DNA of 64,000 bases from Lachnospiraceae bacterium XPB1003 (lineage in GTDB: Bacteria > Bacillota > Clostridia > Lachnospirales > Lachnospiraceae): assembly GCA_900102065.1 (NCBI GenBank), contig FMVK01000004.1, positions 124,001 to 188,000 on the forward strand, read 5' to 3'. Numbering within the stretch: position 1 is the first letter of the stretch; each line of letters opens with the position of its first letter. Shown here one piece after another: positions 34,322-43,817 of the stretch. A program made the position numbers and the translations under genes. Below the pieces are notes generated by a model that had not been told where the DNA came from, searched no databases, and saw nothing but the letters and a program-made list of their open reading frames with translations.

Positions 34322-36115
34322 ATGCCGGCATGGTTTCTTATCCGCAAGGGCGGAGATTTTCAGGAAATAGGCAGAAAGCATCATATCCCTACGGCAGCAG
34401 CCAGACTGATAAGAAACCGTGGGGCGGTGACTGATGAAGATTTTGAACTCTACCTGAGAGGCGGAATGGAGTGCCTTCATGATCCTGCTTTGTTTAAAGA
34501 TATGGACACAGCATGTCGCCTGATGGCGGATGCTGTTGTTTCAAAAGAGAAGATACGAGTTATTGGGGATTACGATATAGACGGAGTCTGCTCGGCGGCA
34601 ATTCTGCTTAAAGGTCTTCGCAGATTGTCAGCCGATGTGGATGCCGTGATACCGCACAGGGTTCATGACGGATACGGAATGAATTCGGAGATGATACGAA
34701 AAGCCTATCTGGACGGCGTTAAGGTCATCATTACCTGTGATAACGGAATAGCTGCTTCAAAGGAAGCGGCACTTGCAAAAGATCTTGGAATCACGCTCGT
34801 GATAACAGACCACCATGAAGTACCATATGAAGAATCTGATGGCGTAAGGAAATATATCATTCCCGATGCCGATGCTGTTGTGGATCCGAAACAGGAGGAT
34901 TGTTCGTATCCTTTTTCGGGAATCTGTGGCGGCATGGTCGCTTACAAATTCGTCTCATATTTATATAACAACAGGATGTGTGGGGAGGATTTCTCGGACG
35001 TTTATTCCGATACGAAATTTATGGATGAGCTGACAGAGCTTGCGGCATTCGCGACTGTCGGGGATATCATGGAATTAAGGGATGAGAACAGAGTGATCGT
35101 TAAGCGGGGATTGGAGCTTATTAATTCGGATCCTGCACCGGGGATTAAGGAACTTATCGAGGCCTCGGGATTATCCGGGACAAAGATATCCGCATATCAT
35201 CTGGGATTTGTATTGGGACCCTGTATCAATGCCACCGGACGTATTGACAGTGCACAGAGAGCTCTGGATCTGCTGACGGAGAATGATCATGAGAATGCCA
35301 TGAGGATCGCCGGCGAATTAAGGAGTATGAACGAGTCCCGCAAGGCAATGACCGAAGAAGCTGTTAAGGAAGCGGTTGAGCAGGTTGAATCCGGTGAATT
35401 TGAAGGAATGAATGTGCTGGTCATCTTTCTGCCCGACTGTCATGAAAGTATAGCGGGAATAACCGCAGGCCGTATAAGAGAGAGATACGGGAAGCCTGTA
35501 TTTATAGTAACGAGAGGCGAAGAGGGACTTAAGGGCTCCGGACGTTCCGTAGACAGTTATAATATGTATGAGGCCATGAACGAAGTAAAGGATGTGTTCA
35601 CCAAATTCGGCGGGCATGCTCAGGCTGCGGGTTTTTCCCTGGAAGAGGACAGACTTTGCGAGATGAGGGAACGGCTCAATGCCAATTGTAAGCTTACGCC
35701 CGAAGAGCTCAGAGGAAAGCTTATGATAGATATGGAGCTCCCGTTAGGATATGTCAATGAAGATCTGCTTGCGGCACTTGAGCTGATGGAACCCTTTGGA
35801 AATGGGAACAGCAGACCGGTATTTGCCAAGAGGAATATCCTTCTTACCGGGATCAGCGTTATGGGGCAGAAGAGAAATTCGGCCAGATTAAGGGTTGTTG
35901 ACGATAATACCAGAACAGAGATGGTATTATTTAAGAAGCTGGAAGACTTTGAAAAACAGATAGCGGAAAAATACGGTGAAGATGTGGTAAAAAGCCTTGA
36001 GGAGAACAGAAGCGTTGCTGTAGAAGTCAGATTTGCCGCAGCATACAGCGCGCAGTGGAACGAATTCCGAGGTGTTAAAAAGATCCAGATGGCAGTGGAG
36101 GATTACATTCTGTAA
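34322..36115 (+). CDS. recJ: Single-stranded-DNA-specific exonuclease RecJ
   Basis: A 597-residue DHH-family 5'-3' exonuclease used in recombination and mismatch or base-excision repair. The DHH domain shows VIGDYDIDGVCSAAIL near 80-95, VIITCDNG near 137 and ITDHHEVPY near 160 with catalytic Asp and His. DHHA1 follows, with GSGRSVDSYNMYEA and FGGHAQAAGFSL near 400-435. The C-terminal OB-like domain is shorter than in E. coli or B. subtilis RecJ but complete for many Clostridia. AAGGAGCAGG precedes the ATG. Its stop TAA shares one base with the next start (TAATG). Confidence 0.94.
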   Translation: MPAWFLIRKGGDFQEIGRKHHIPTAAARLIRNRGAVTDEDFELYLRGGMECLHDPALFKDMDTACRLMADAVVSKEKIRVIGDYDIDGVCSAAILLKGLRRLSADVDAVIPHRVHDGYGMNSEMIRKAYLDGVKVIITCDNGIAASKEAALAKDLGITLVITDHHEVPYEESDGVRKYIIPDADAVVDPKQEDCSYPFSGICGGMVAYKFVSYLYNNRMCGEDFSDVYSDTKFMDELTELAAFATVGDIMELRDENRVIVKRGLELINSDPAPGIKELIEASGLSGTKISAYHLGFVLGPCINATGRIDSAQRALDLLTENDHENAMRIAGELRSMNESRKAMTEEAVKEAVEQVESGEFEGMNVLVIFLPDCHESIAGITAGRIRERYGKPVFIVTRGEEGLKGSGRSVDSYNMYEAMNEVKDVFTKFGGHAQAAGFSLEEDRLCEMRERLNANCKLTPEELRGKLMIDMELPLGYVNEDLLAALELMEPFGNGNSRPVFAKRNILLTGISVMGQKRNSARLRVVDDNTRTEMVLFKKLEDFEKQIAEKYGEDVVKSLEENRSVAVEVRFAAAYSAQWNEFRGVKKIQMAVEDYIL

Positions 36116-37227
36116 TGAGTAAGAAAAAGAAAGTAATGAGATATAAAGCCGAACCTGTTTTTCTGTATTTGGGATTGGCAATATTGTTACTGGTGGCAGA
36201 GCAGACCGATCTTCTTAACGGGAAGGTCGGGAATATATGCGGTGCATGTGCTTTGCCCATGTTATTTATGGCTGTAGGTGCATTAAGTCTGCTCCACGAA
36301 GGAAAAGTCACTTCGGAGAAAGAAATCATAAAGCGTAATGCGCGTTGTTTTTTGGGCTCATATTTTTGGTTTTCTCTGATCGACGGAGCTGTTACGGCGG
36401 TTCGGGCCATTGCGGATACATCCGGATACTGCAGATCCCTTTTGTTGAAACTTTTGTTTTCGACAGGCACTTTTTTCGGCCATTCGGTATTATGGATATT
36501 GCCGGTTCTCTTTGTTTCGCTTACACTTTGTCAGCTGTTAAAGAAGAGCATATCCTTTAAGTATACGTATATCATGATCGCTTGTCTCATGCTGACAGTG
36601 GCATTGGTATATCATACCGGCAATATAAGATTTACAAATGTGGTTGTTGATTCCGGTTTATCACCCAGGGGCGTGATGGTGAGGATAGCCATGCTGTTTG
36701 TACGAAGTGTCTTTGTTGCATTTTTCATACTGACAGGTGAAGCGTTTGTGATGATGACTGAGAGAGTGAAGTCTCACAGGGAAAGACTGCTCCTTCCGGG
36801 GATCCCGCTTGTGTTGGCAGGTGCTTTTGTCATCGCTTTGTTGGCAGGACCTTTCTACTGGCCGAATATATATTTTTTAAATATCTGGGCGCTGTTTACC
36901 GGAGTGCTTATGATGTCGGCGGGCTTATGGTGTATCTGCGTATGGATAGGCAAAGTCGGAGTGATCAATTATTTCGGAGAAAATGCGCACTACATATATC
37001 TCACATTTCTTGATCTGGGAGGTCTGCAGCTTGCGAAGCTTGCAGGCGAGGAGGTCTTTTCTTTGATGGATAATTCCTTTGCTTCGAAAGCCGCGCTGGT
37101 GATAGTCCTTACGGCGGCGGAACTTATCTGGATAAAGATACTTGGAATACCTGCATTGTCTTTCCTTACAGGTGATATGAAGAAAAAAATGATGAATTCA
37201 GATCTATCCTGCGGAGGCAAAAAATGA
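36115..37227 (+). CDS. Polytopic membrane protein, acyltransferase-3-like
   Basis: A 370-residue protein with about ten hydrophobic segments and short loops. The general layout and the HSVLWILPVLFVSL segment (about 123-136) resemble acyltransferase family 3 / OafA-type membrane proteins, where a His near this place and the W-x-L-P-x-L-F pattern are usual. The similarity is weak and the function is not assigned; O-acylation of an envelope glycan is one possibility. It overlaps recJ by one base at its start and the sugar-kinase gene by four bases (ATGA) at its end, so the three genes are translationally coupled although unrelated in function. Confidence 0.6.
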   Translation: MSKKKKVMRYKAEPVFLYLGLAILLLVAEQTDLLNGKVGNICGACALPMLFMAVGALSLLHEGKVTSEKEIIKRNARCFLGSYFWFSLIDGAVTAVRAIADTSGYCRSLLLKLLFSTGTFFGHSVLWILPVLFVSLTLCQLLKKSISFKYTYIMIACLMLTVALVYHTGNIRFTNVVVDSGLSPRGVMVRIAMLFVRSVFVAFFILTGEAFVMMTERVKSHRERLLLPGIPLVLAGAFVIALLAGPFYWPNIYFLNIWALFTGVLMMSAGLWCICVWIGKVGVINYFGENAHYIYLTFLDLGGLQLAKLAGEEVFSLMDNSFASKAALVIVLTAAELIWIKILGIPALSFLTGDMKKKMMNSDLSCGGKK

Positions 37228-38165
37228 TCCTTACCGTATCTCTCAATCCTGCTGTGGACAGGACTGCCGAGGTGGATGAATTAAAACCGGGATGTGTCAA
37301 CAGATTAAAACATGTAAAGGACTATCCGGGGGGAAAGGGCATAAATGTCACCCGTGTATTGCGTATCCTCGGAGCAGACGTGATAGCTACGGGATTCACA
37401 GGGGGATATACCGGAAAATTCATTGAAGAAGCAGTAAGAGAATGCGGCGCAGAAAGTGCTTTTGAAGAGACCAAAGCGCCTGTCAGGACTAATCTGAATA
37501 TCATTTCTGCAGACGGCAGCGTAACAGAGATACTTGAACCCGGCAGTTTCATAGGGGAAGAAGTGATTTCCCGATTCCTTGTCAAATATGAAGAGCATTT
37601 GGACAGAGCTGACATAGCGGTTTTTTCCGGATCCTTACCCCAAGGGGTGCCTGTGGATTTTTATGGCAGGCTTATCAGCATGGCTAAGAAAAAGAATGTC
37701 AAAACCATACTGGACTGCTCCGGTGAAGCACTGAGAGAAGGGATAAAAGCATGCCCGGATCTGATAAAGCCGAATATAAAGGAACTGTCGGATCTGTTTG
37801 GAAAAAAAACAGACAGTATGGAAGCTGTTGAAGGTTTAGCGGAAAAGATCAGGCAGGAAGGTGTGAAAAATGTCTGCGTTTCTCTTGGGGAAAAGGGGCT
37901 GCTCCTTGATGACAGTGACGGATGTCACTTTGCGGAAGCGATAAAGCTTGAGCCTGTAAATACTGTAGGCTGTGGTGATGCAGCTGTGGCGGCATTAGCT
38001 TATTCGTTCGACAGAGGAGATATGGGAGAGAACGCTCTTAAGATGGCTGTGGCGGTGTCGGCAGCGAATACGCAGGAGAGGGAATCGGGTAAGTTTTCTA
38101 TACAACTAATGGATGAATATTTGAAAATTGTAAAAGTTAACCACACAATCCACAAAGAAGTGTGA
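37224..38165 (+). CDS. 1-phosphofructokinase family sugar kinase (PfkB)
   Basis: A 313-residue ribokinase-fold kinase of the FruK/LacC branch, which phosphorylates fructose-1-phosphate or tagatose-6-phosphate with ATP. Marks are VSLNPAVDRTAEV at the N-terminus, PGGKGINVTRVLRILG near 34-49, VFSGSLPQGVP near 133-143 and VGCGDAAVAALAY near 248-260, holding the catalytic Asp and the anion hole (a Ser of the usual GSGD is Cys here). No fructose PTS or DeoR regulator gene is adjacent, so the substrate is uncertain. ATG overlaps the preceding stop. Confidence 0.88.
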   Translation: MILTVSLNPAVDRTAEVDELKPGCVNRLKHVKDYPGGKGINVTRVLRILGADVIATGFTGGYTGKFIEEAVRECGAESAFEETKAPVRTNLNIISADGSVTEILEPGSFIGEEVISRFLVKYEEHLDRADIAVFSGSLPQGVPVDFYGRLISMAKKKNVKTILDCSGEALREGIKACPDLIKPNIKELSDLFGKKTDSMEAVEGLAEKIRQEGVKNVCVSLGEKGLLLDDSDGCHFAEAIKLEPVNTVGCGDAAVAALAYSFDRGDMGENALKMAVAVSAANTQERESGKFSIQLMDEYLKIVKVNHTIHKEV

Positions 38166-38268
38166 ATAATTACTTTGATGAAAGAAATATTATCGAACTA
38201 ATGACTAAAAAATAGCCGGTTGTATTATTAAAAATACACATTTGTTCATAATTTAGACATAATTTCGA

Positions 38269-38357
38269 GATAATATCTGTAGCAGATAGTGAATAACATT
38301 ACTATCTCCCCCCTCATAAGGAAGACCACTGCAACGCAGTGGTCTTCTATTTTTTTG
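38269..38357 (+). ncRNA. Candidate small RNA with C-rich single-stranded segment
   Basis: The 291-base gap between the sugar kinase and the YitT-like gene holds a hairpin AGATAGT/ACTATCT (38284-38290 with 38301-38307), then an unpaired CCCCCCTCATAAG segment, then a very strong terminator. The layout stem, C-rich loop, terminator resembles Firmicutes RNAs such as RoxS/RsaE that pair with ribosome sites. A GATAAT -10-like element lies at 38269-38274, without a good -35. It could instead be just the 3' end of the upstream operon. Confidence 0.35.
38321..38357 (+). terminator. Strong Rho-independent terminator
   Basis: Perfect 12-bp stem GAAGACCACTGC/GCAGTGGTCTTC with an AAC loop, then TATTTTTTT. 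It ends the recJ-kinase transcript and/or the candidate small RNA. Confidence 0.95.
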
Positions 38358-38406
38358 CAATTTTGACGGATAAAGCCGGGCAAGGATGCTTGGAGCCTCG
38401 TTATTA

Positions 38407-38415
38407 TGATATAAT
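38407..38415 (+). promoter_or_regulatory. Extended -10 promoter of yitT-like gene
   Basis: TGATATAAT contains a perfect -10 (38410-38415) with the TG extension, 41 bases before the ATG; no good -35. Confidence 0.65.
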
Positions 38416-38456
38416 AGTGTGGTGGCAGCCATATAGTGCTTCCGCTGGGAGGGATT

Positions 38457-39485
38457 ATGAAATCCGGGATCAAAAACGATATCTTATCAATACTGACGAT
38501 AGTATTAGGTGCTGCGATCGCAGCATTTTCTATTGAAGAGTTTCTAAGCCCCAACAGGATCTTTGATGGAGGTATAACCGGTGTCAGCATGATACTGACT
38601 TCGAAGTTGACCGTTAATCTGGGTCTTATGGTCATCATTCTTAACATTCCGTTTCTGATAGCTGCTTTAAAGCATCTCGGTAAGAAGTTTATTGTCAAAA
38701 CAGTTACAGCCATGACAGTTTTTTCCGTTACTTTGGGATTCTTTGAGCCCATGCAGCGGATCACCGATGATTCACTCCTTGCTACTGTTTTCGGAGGCGT
38801 GGTACTGGGGATCGGCGTCGGTCTTGTACTCAGGGGCGGGGGCTGTCTTGACGGAACCGAGATAGTCGGTATATTTGTCAGCCGTAAGACTTCTCTTTCT
38901 GTCGGAAGAGTTGTGCTCATGATCAATGTTGTGATATATCTGATCGCCGGACTCATATTCGGTATCGAGAGCGGATTATATTCCATGCTCATGTATTTCA
39001 TCACATCCAAGGTTATAGATATAGTCGAACTGGGACTCGAGCAGGCTAAGGCTGTCATGATAATCACGGACCAGGGTGAGGAAGTCGCTGAAGATATCTA
39101 TGAGAAGCTGGGAAGGACTGTGACTTTTATCAGAGGCGAGGGCCTTGTATCGGGAACTAATAAAGATATTCTTTATTGTGTTGTGACACGTGCAGAGATC
39201 GCGGAAGTACGAAACCTTGTAAGAGATATGGATTGCAGTGCTTTTACGACGATTACGGATGTTTCGGAGATCATAGGAACACATATTAAAAGAAGTGCGG
39301 CATCTGTCCTTGCAGCGATCGAAAAGGATGACGAGGAAGATGCTTTAATGAAGAAACTTGAAGAAGCTGCGGCAAAGCTGAAAGGATCGGCCGCCGTATC
39401 AGAAAAAACAGATAAGGAAGCAGAGTCCGAAAAAAAGGAGAATGCCGCAAATTCTGAGAAACACGAGGAAGAGATCAATGGATAA
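38457..39485 (+). CDS. YitT family membrane protein (DUF161/DUF2179)
   Basis: A 342-residue YitT-family protein with about five membrane segments (residues 10-180; FDGGITGVSMIL near 36-47 and RGGGCLDGTEIVGIFVSRK near 123-141 are typical), followed by a DUF2179 cytoplasmic domain (about 215-285). The last 55 residues are a Lys/Glu-rich tail without family counterpart. Function is unknown; transport is suspected for the family. ATG 38457 has GGGAGGG just upstream; a GTG at 38436 lies too close to the promoter. The stop overlaps the murE start by 8 bases. Confidence 0.9.
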   Translation: MKSGIKNDILSILTIVLGAAIAAFSIEEFLSPNRIFDGGITGVSMILTSKLTVNLGLMVIILNIPFLIAALKHLGKKFIVKTVTAMTVFSVTLGFFEPMQRITDDSLLATVFGGVVLGIGVGLVLRGGGCLDGTEIVGIFVSRKTSLSVGRVVLMINVVIYLIAGLIFGIESGLYSMLMYFITSKVIDIVELGLEQAKAVMIITDQGEEVAEDIYEKLGRTVTFIRGEGLVSGTNKDILYCVVTRAEIAEVRNLVRDMDCSAFTTITDVSEIIGTHIKRSAASVLAAIEKDDEEDALMKKLEEAAAKLKGSAAVSEKTDKEAESEKKENAANSEKHEEEING

Positions 39486-40995
39486 AAAGCTTGGAACGCT
39501 TTTGGAATATGCAAAGGCAGAGATACTAAAGCAGCCGGGAACGGGCGATGACTATAAGGACAGCGATATCACTGCCCTTGTTTACGATTCCAGAAAGATA
39601 GAGGAAGGATGCCTTTTTGTCTGCATAAAGGGCGCAAATTTTGACGGTCATTCAAAGATCGCAGAAGCTGTTGAGAAAAAAGCTGCTGCAGTGCTTGTCG
39701 AATACATCCCCGAAGATCAGAAGTCAGTTCTGGAAGGCAGCGATGTTATCGTGATCAGGGTGGATGATACCAGAGAAGGTCTCGGTATCACGGCAGCCGC
39801 ATGGTTCGGTCATCCTGCGAAGAAGCTGAAGACCATAGGCATTACCGGAACCAAAGGGAAGACCACATCCACATATATCGTTAAGAATATCCTTGAAAAT
39901 GCGGGTTTTAAGGTGGGGCTCATCGGAACAATAGAGATCTGCACCGGAAGCCGCGTTATACCGGCCAAGAATACAACCCCGGAGTCTTACCTTGTTCAGG
40001 AATATTTTGCGGAGATGGTTGAGAACAAGTGCGATGCGGTTGTAATGGAAGTTTCTTCCCAGGGACTGATGCTTTCGAGAGTCGCAGGATTCACATTTGA
40101 TTACGGCATTTTTACAAATTTAAGCCCCGATCACATAGGTAAGAATGAGCATAAAGATTTTGATGATTATCTTAGATGCAAAAAGATGCTTTTCTCACAG
40201 TGCAGAACAGGCATTTTTAACAGCGATGATAAATATTTTTCAAGGATCTCCGAAGGATGCACATGCGAAGTCGAGACCTTTGGTACAGGAGAGAAGGCTG
40301 ACCTCAGAGCTTATGACCTTAAGCCTGATAAGAGGGGCGGCGCATTATGCATGACATTTAAGACTTCCGGAAGGGCGGAGCTTGATGCCATGATAGACCT
40401 GCCCGGATCTTTTTCCGTCTACAATGCTCTTACTGCCATTGCTATCTGTCTGCATTTCGGCGTTAATAAAGCGGACATACTGGAGGCTCTTGAAAAGGTT
40501 AGTGTAAAGGGACGTATCGAGATGCTTCCCGTGTCGGATGATTATACGCTTATGATAGATTATGCCCATAATGCCATGGCTCTTAATTCACTGCTTACCA
40601 CACTTAAGGAGTATGATCCCGGACGCATAGTAGCGCTTTTCGGCTGCGGAGGCGGAAGAGACAGAGACAGAAGATTTGAAATGGGAGAGACATCGGGCAA
40701 TCTTGCTGATTTTACGATCATCACTTCGGATAATCCGAGAAATGAAGAACCGATGGATATAATCGCTGATATCGAAGAAGGTATAAAGAAAACTTCCGGA
40801 GAATATGTTACTGTTCCGGACAGGAAGGAAGCCATAGGTTATGCCATTGATCATGCAAAAAAGGGTGATGTGATAGTGCTTGCGGGCAAGGGCCATGAAG
40901 ACTATCAGGAGATCAAAGGTGTGAGACATCCGATGGATGAAAGAGTGCTCGTTCGAGAGTTATTAAGCGAGCGCGGAATACCCGTTAGATTTTAA
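39478..40995 (+). CDS. murE: UDP-N-acetylmuramyl-tripeptide synthetase MurE
   Basis: A 505-residue Mur ligase that adds the third amino acid of the peptidoglycan stem. The ATP loop is GITGTKGKTTSTY near 121-133, the central domain has TTPESYLVQ and MEVSSQGL (with the lysine carbamylation region following), and the C-terminal domain holds DNPRNEEP near 418-425. DNPR is the signature of enzymes adding meso-diaminopimelate, so a DAP-type wall is inferred. The ATG 39478 has GAGGAAGAG upstream and overlaps the end of the YitT-like gene. No other mur gene is adjacent. Confidence 0.95.
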   Translation: MDKKLGTLLEYAKAEILKQPGTGDDYKDSDITALVYDSRKIEEGCLFVCIKGANFDGHSKIAEAVEKKAAAVLVEYIPEDQKSVLEGSDVIVIRVDDTREGLGITAAAWFGHPAKKLKTIGITGTKGKTTSTYIVKNILENAGFKVGLIGTIEICTGSRVIPAKNTTPESYLVQEYFAEMVENKCDAVVMEVSSQGLMLSRVAGFTFDYGIFTNLSPDHIGKNEHKDFDDYLRCKKMLFSQCRTGIFNSDDKYFSRISEGCTCEVETFGTGEKADLRAYDLKPDKRGGALCMTFKTSGRAELDAMIDLPGSFSVYNALTAIAICLHFGVNKADILEALEKVSVKGRIEMLPVSDDYTLMIDYAHNAMALNSLLTTLKEYDPGRIVALFGCGGGRDRDRRFEMGETSGNLADFTIITSDNPRNEEPMDIIADIEEGIKKTSGEYVTVPDRKEAIGYAIDHAKKGDVIVLAGKGHEDYQEIKGVRHPMDERVLVRELLSERGIPVRF

Positions 40996-41003
40996 GTGCA
41001 TAT

Positions 41004-43268
41004 ATGAACAGTAGATATGCTGACATTATCATAGACATTTCGACGGAGAAGTTAGACAGGCCTTTTCAATACAGGGTTCCGGAAGAGATCGCGGATGAGA
41101 TAGAGGAAGGGAGTGAGGTGATCATACCTTTCGGCAAGGGCGATTCCGAACGGAAGGGGTATGTGGTAGGTTTTTCGGATACTCCGCAAATAGAAGTTTC
41201 CAAGATTAAAAATATAATCGGTATAAATAAGAAGGCAGTGACTGCGCAGGGAAAAGTACTTTCCCTGGCTGCGTGGATACGGAGAAGATACGGATCCACC
41301 ATGATCAATGCGATGCGCACGGTGCTTCCCGTAAGAAAAAAGATAAAGGAAGCTGTGTATGAGACTGTTTGGAGAAATAAGGATGTTCCTGAGATCCTTG
41401 AAGAGATCGGGAATCTGAATCCGGCCAGATATGCTGCAAGGATCAGACTGCTAAATGCTCTTCTCTCTGCGGAAGCCATACCAAAGACTATGGTGACGGA
41501 GAGGTTAAATGTCTCGGGAGCCGTTATGAAGACTCTTGAGAAGCAGGGGCTTATCAGGATCGAATCCACAAGAGAGTACAGGAATCCCATACCGGCAAAA
41601 GCTGCTAAAGGACAGGCTCCGGTACCGGGGTTAAATGAAGAACAGCAGACGATCTTAAGCGGTATACGTAAGGAACTGGCTTCGGATGATCGAAGGCCGT
41701 GTCTTATCTACGGTGTAACCGGAAGCGGTAAGACCGAAGTATATATGGAGCTGGCTGCGGAAGTGATCGCAGAAGGAAAGCAGGTCATAGTCCTTATCCC
41801 GGAGATAGCACTCACGTTCCAGACTCTTATGAGATTCTATACGAGATTCGGGGACAGGGTTTCGGTGCTGCATTCAAGACTTTCCGACGGAGAGCGGTTC
41901 GATCAGTATGAACGTGCCGCACGCGGTGAACTTGATATCATGATCGGTCCAAGGTCGGCGCTGTTCACACCGTTTCCCAGACTGGGACTTGTCGTTATAG
42001 ACGAAGAACATGAGACAAGTTATAAGAGTGAGAAGATGCCCAAGTACCATGCAAGGGAAGTGGCAGAGTATCTGACGAAGAGAGAAGGCGCCGGGTTAGT
42101 TCTCGGTTCCGCAACCCCGTCACTTGAGAGCTTTTACAAGGCTGATACCGGGGAATATGCTTTGTTTACAATGAGGAAGAGATACGGGAATGCCGTTCTT
42201 CCTAAAGCACGGATAGTTGATATGCGCGAAGAATTGAAAGCGGGCAATAAAAGCTTTCTTTCCGGAGCGTTAGCCGAAGCTATTACAGAACGTCTGATGC
42301 GTGGCGAGCAGAGCATGATCTTTATCAACAGACGCGGGGTGGCGGGCTTTGTCTCATGCAGGTCATGCGGTTATGTGGTAAAATGTCCGCATTGTGATGT
42401 GTCAATGACTCAGCACAGGAACGGGATGATGGTATGTCATTATTGCGGCTATACAATGCCTGTGCCGAAGGTATGTCCGGATTGCGGATCAAAGTATATT
42501 TCCGGTTTCCGTGCGGGAACCGAAGCTGTTGAGAACGGACTTAAGGAAAAATATCCCACAGCCAGGATCATCAGGATGGATGCGGATTCCACATCGAAAA
42601 AAGAGGATTATGAGAAGATACTATCTTCTTTTGCGGATGGAGAAGCAGATATCCTGGTCGGAACCCAGATGATAGTAAAGGGACATGATTTTCCCAATGT
42701 CACTCTTGTTGGTGCCATCGCGGCTGATATGTCACTCCATGCGGCAGACTACCATGCGGCAGAGAGGACGTTTGAGCTCATAGCTCAGGCGGCGGGAAGA
42801 GCGGGGCGCGGAGATAAGTCAGGAGAAGTTATAATCCAAAGCTACGATCCGGAACATTATTCTTTGAGATTCGCATCCTGTCACGACTATGACAGCTTTT
42901 ACAGACAGGAGATAGCCTTAAGGAAGCTGACGGGATATCCGCCGGTCAACCATATGCTTGTGATGCAGTTCTTTTCAAAGAATGAATCCGCGGGAATGGC
43001 AAGGGCGAAATATATCGCAGGGCTTTCCGACAGGATCATCGTGGCGGAAGACAGCGTTGATAAACCTGAAGTAATAGGACCTGCACCTGCATCCATAGGC
43101 AGGATAGATGACATATATCGTATAGGTCTGTATTTTAAACACAGTGATATAAATGTATTGATAAAGCTGAAGGATGCGGCGGAAAGCGTCCAGGCGGCTT
43201 GTTTTGCGGACAGGAGCAAGCCTGAAGTCTCACTTCAGTTTGACTTTGATCCTGTTGGAGGTTTTTAA
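41004..43268 (+). CDS. priA: Primosomal protein N' (helicase PriA)
   Basis: A 754-residue replication-restart helicase that reloads the replisome at stalled forks. An N-terminal 3'-DNA-binding domain (DIIIDISTEKLDRPFQYRVP) precedes the helicase core with Walker A GVTGSGKT near 237-244, DEEH near 332 and the zinc-binding strand of eight cysteines (CRSCGYVVKCPHC, CHYCGY, CPDCGS) near 453-498. QAAGRAGRG is helicase motif VI. It follows murE by 8 bases and opens the priA-def-fmt block seen across Firmicutes. No clear ribosome site precedes the ATG. Confidence 0.97.
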   Translation: MNSRYADIIIDISTEKLDRPFQYRVPEEIADEIEEGSEVIIPFGKGDSERKGYVVGFSDTPQIEVSKIKNIIGINKKAVTAQGKVLSLAAWIRRRYGSTMINAMRTVLPVRKKIKEAVYETVWRNKDVPEILEEIGNLNPARYAARIRLLNALLSAEAIPKTMVTERLNVSGAVMKTLEKQGLIRIESTREYRNPIPAKAAKGQAPVPGLNEEQQTILSGIRKELASDDRRPCLIYGVTGSGKTEVYMELAAEVIAEGKQVIVLIPEIALTFQTLMRFYTRFGDRVSVLHSRLSDGERFDQYERAARGELDIMIGPRSALFTPFPRLGLVVIDEEHETSYKSEKMPKYHAREVAEYLTKREGAGLVLGSATPSLESFYKADTGEYALFTMRKRYGNAVLPKARIVDMREELKAGNKSFLSGALAEAITERLMRGEQSMIFINRRGVAGFVSCRSCGYVVKCPHCDVSMTQHRNGMMVCHYCGYTMPVPKVCPDCGSKYISGFRAGTEAVENGLKEKYPTARIIRMDADSTSKKEDYEKILSSFADGEADILVGTQMIVKGHDFPNVTLVGAIAADMSLHAADYHAAERTFELIAQAAGRAGRGDKSGEVIIQSYDPEHYSLRFASCHDYDSFYRQEIALRKLTGYPPVNHMLVMQFFSKNESAGMARAKYIAGLSDRIIVAEDSVDKPEVIGPAPASIGRIDDIYRIGLYFKHSDINVLIKLKDAAESVQAACFADRSKPEVSLQFDFDPVGGF

Positions 43269-43303
43269 GAATATTTCATTGAAGAAAAAACGGAGGTAAT
43301 ACA

Positions 43304-43780
43304 ATGGCAGTAAGGAATGTCAGGACGATAGGAGATGACGTGCTTGATAAGGAGTGTCGCCCTGTAGAGAAAATGACGCCGCACATAGATGAACTCATCA
43401 ATGATATGTTTGAGACGATGTATGATTCTAACGGAGTTGGCCTTGCAGCTCCCCAGATCGGAGTCTTAAAGCGTATCGTCGTCATCGATGTTACCGGTGA
43501 AGATCCCATATGTCTGATCAATCCGAGGATCGTGGAATCATCCGGTGAGCAGTCGGGATATGAAGGATGTCTGTCAGTGCCGGGAAAGACCGGTATCGTC
43601 ACAAGACCTTCCTATGTTAAATGTGCTGCACTTGACCGTGAGATGAATCCTATAGAGATAGAAGGAACAGAGCTGTTGGCAAGATGCATATGCCATGAGC
43701 TTGATCACCTTGACGGTAAGCTTTACGTGGATCTGGTCGAGGGAGATCTGTTGGATACGGAGACTGCGTCCAACGATTGA
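43304..43780 (+). CDS. def: Peptide deformylase
   Basis: A 158-residue metal enzyme that removes the formyl group from new polypeptides. Motif 1 GVGLAAPQIG is near 44-53, motif 2 EGCLSVPG near 87-94 (with the cysteine ligand) and motif 3 CHELDHLDG near 130-138 (HExxH). The site ACGGAGG lies before the ATG. Its substrate-maker partner fmt follows directly (38 bases). Confidence 0.97.
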   Translation: MAVRNVRTIGDDVLDKECRPVEKMTPHIDELINDMFETMYDSNGVGLAAPQIGVLKRIVVIDVTGEDPICLINPRIVESSGEQSGYEGCLSVPGKTGIVTRPSYVKCAALDREMNPIEIEGTELLARCICHELDHLDGKLYVDLVEGDLLDTETASND

Positions 43781-43817
43781 TGTTCCGGGGGGGACTAATC
43801 TTCTTGGAGGTTTTTTC

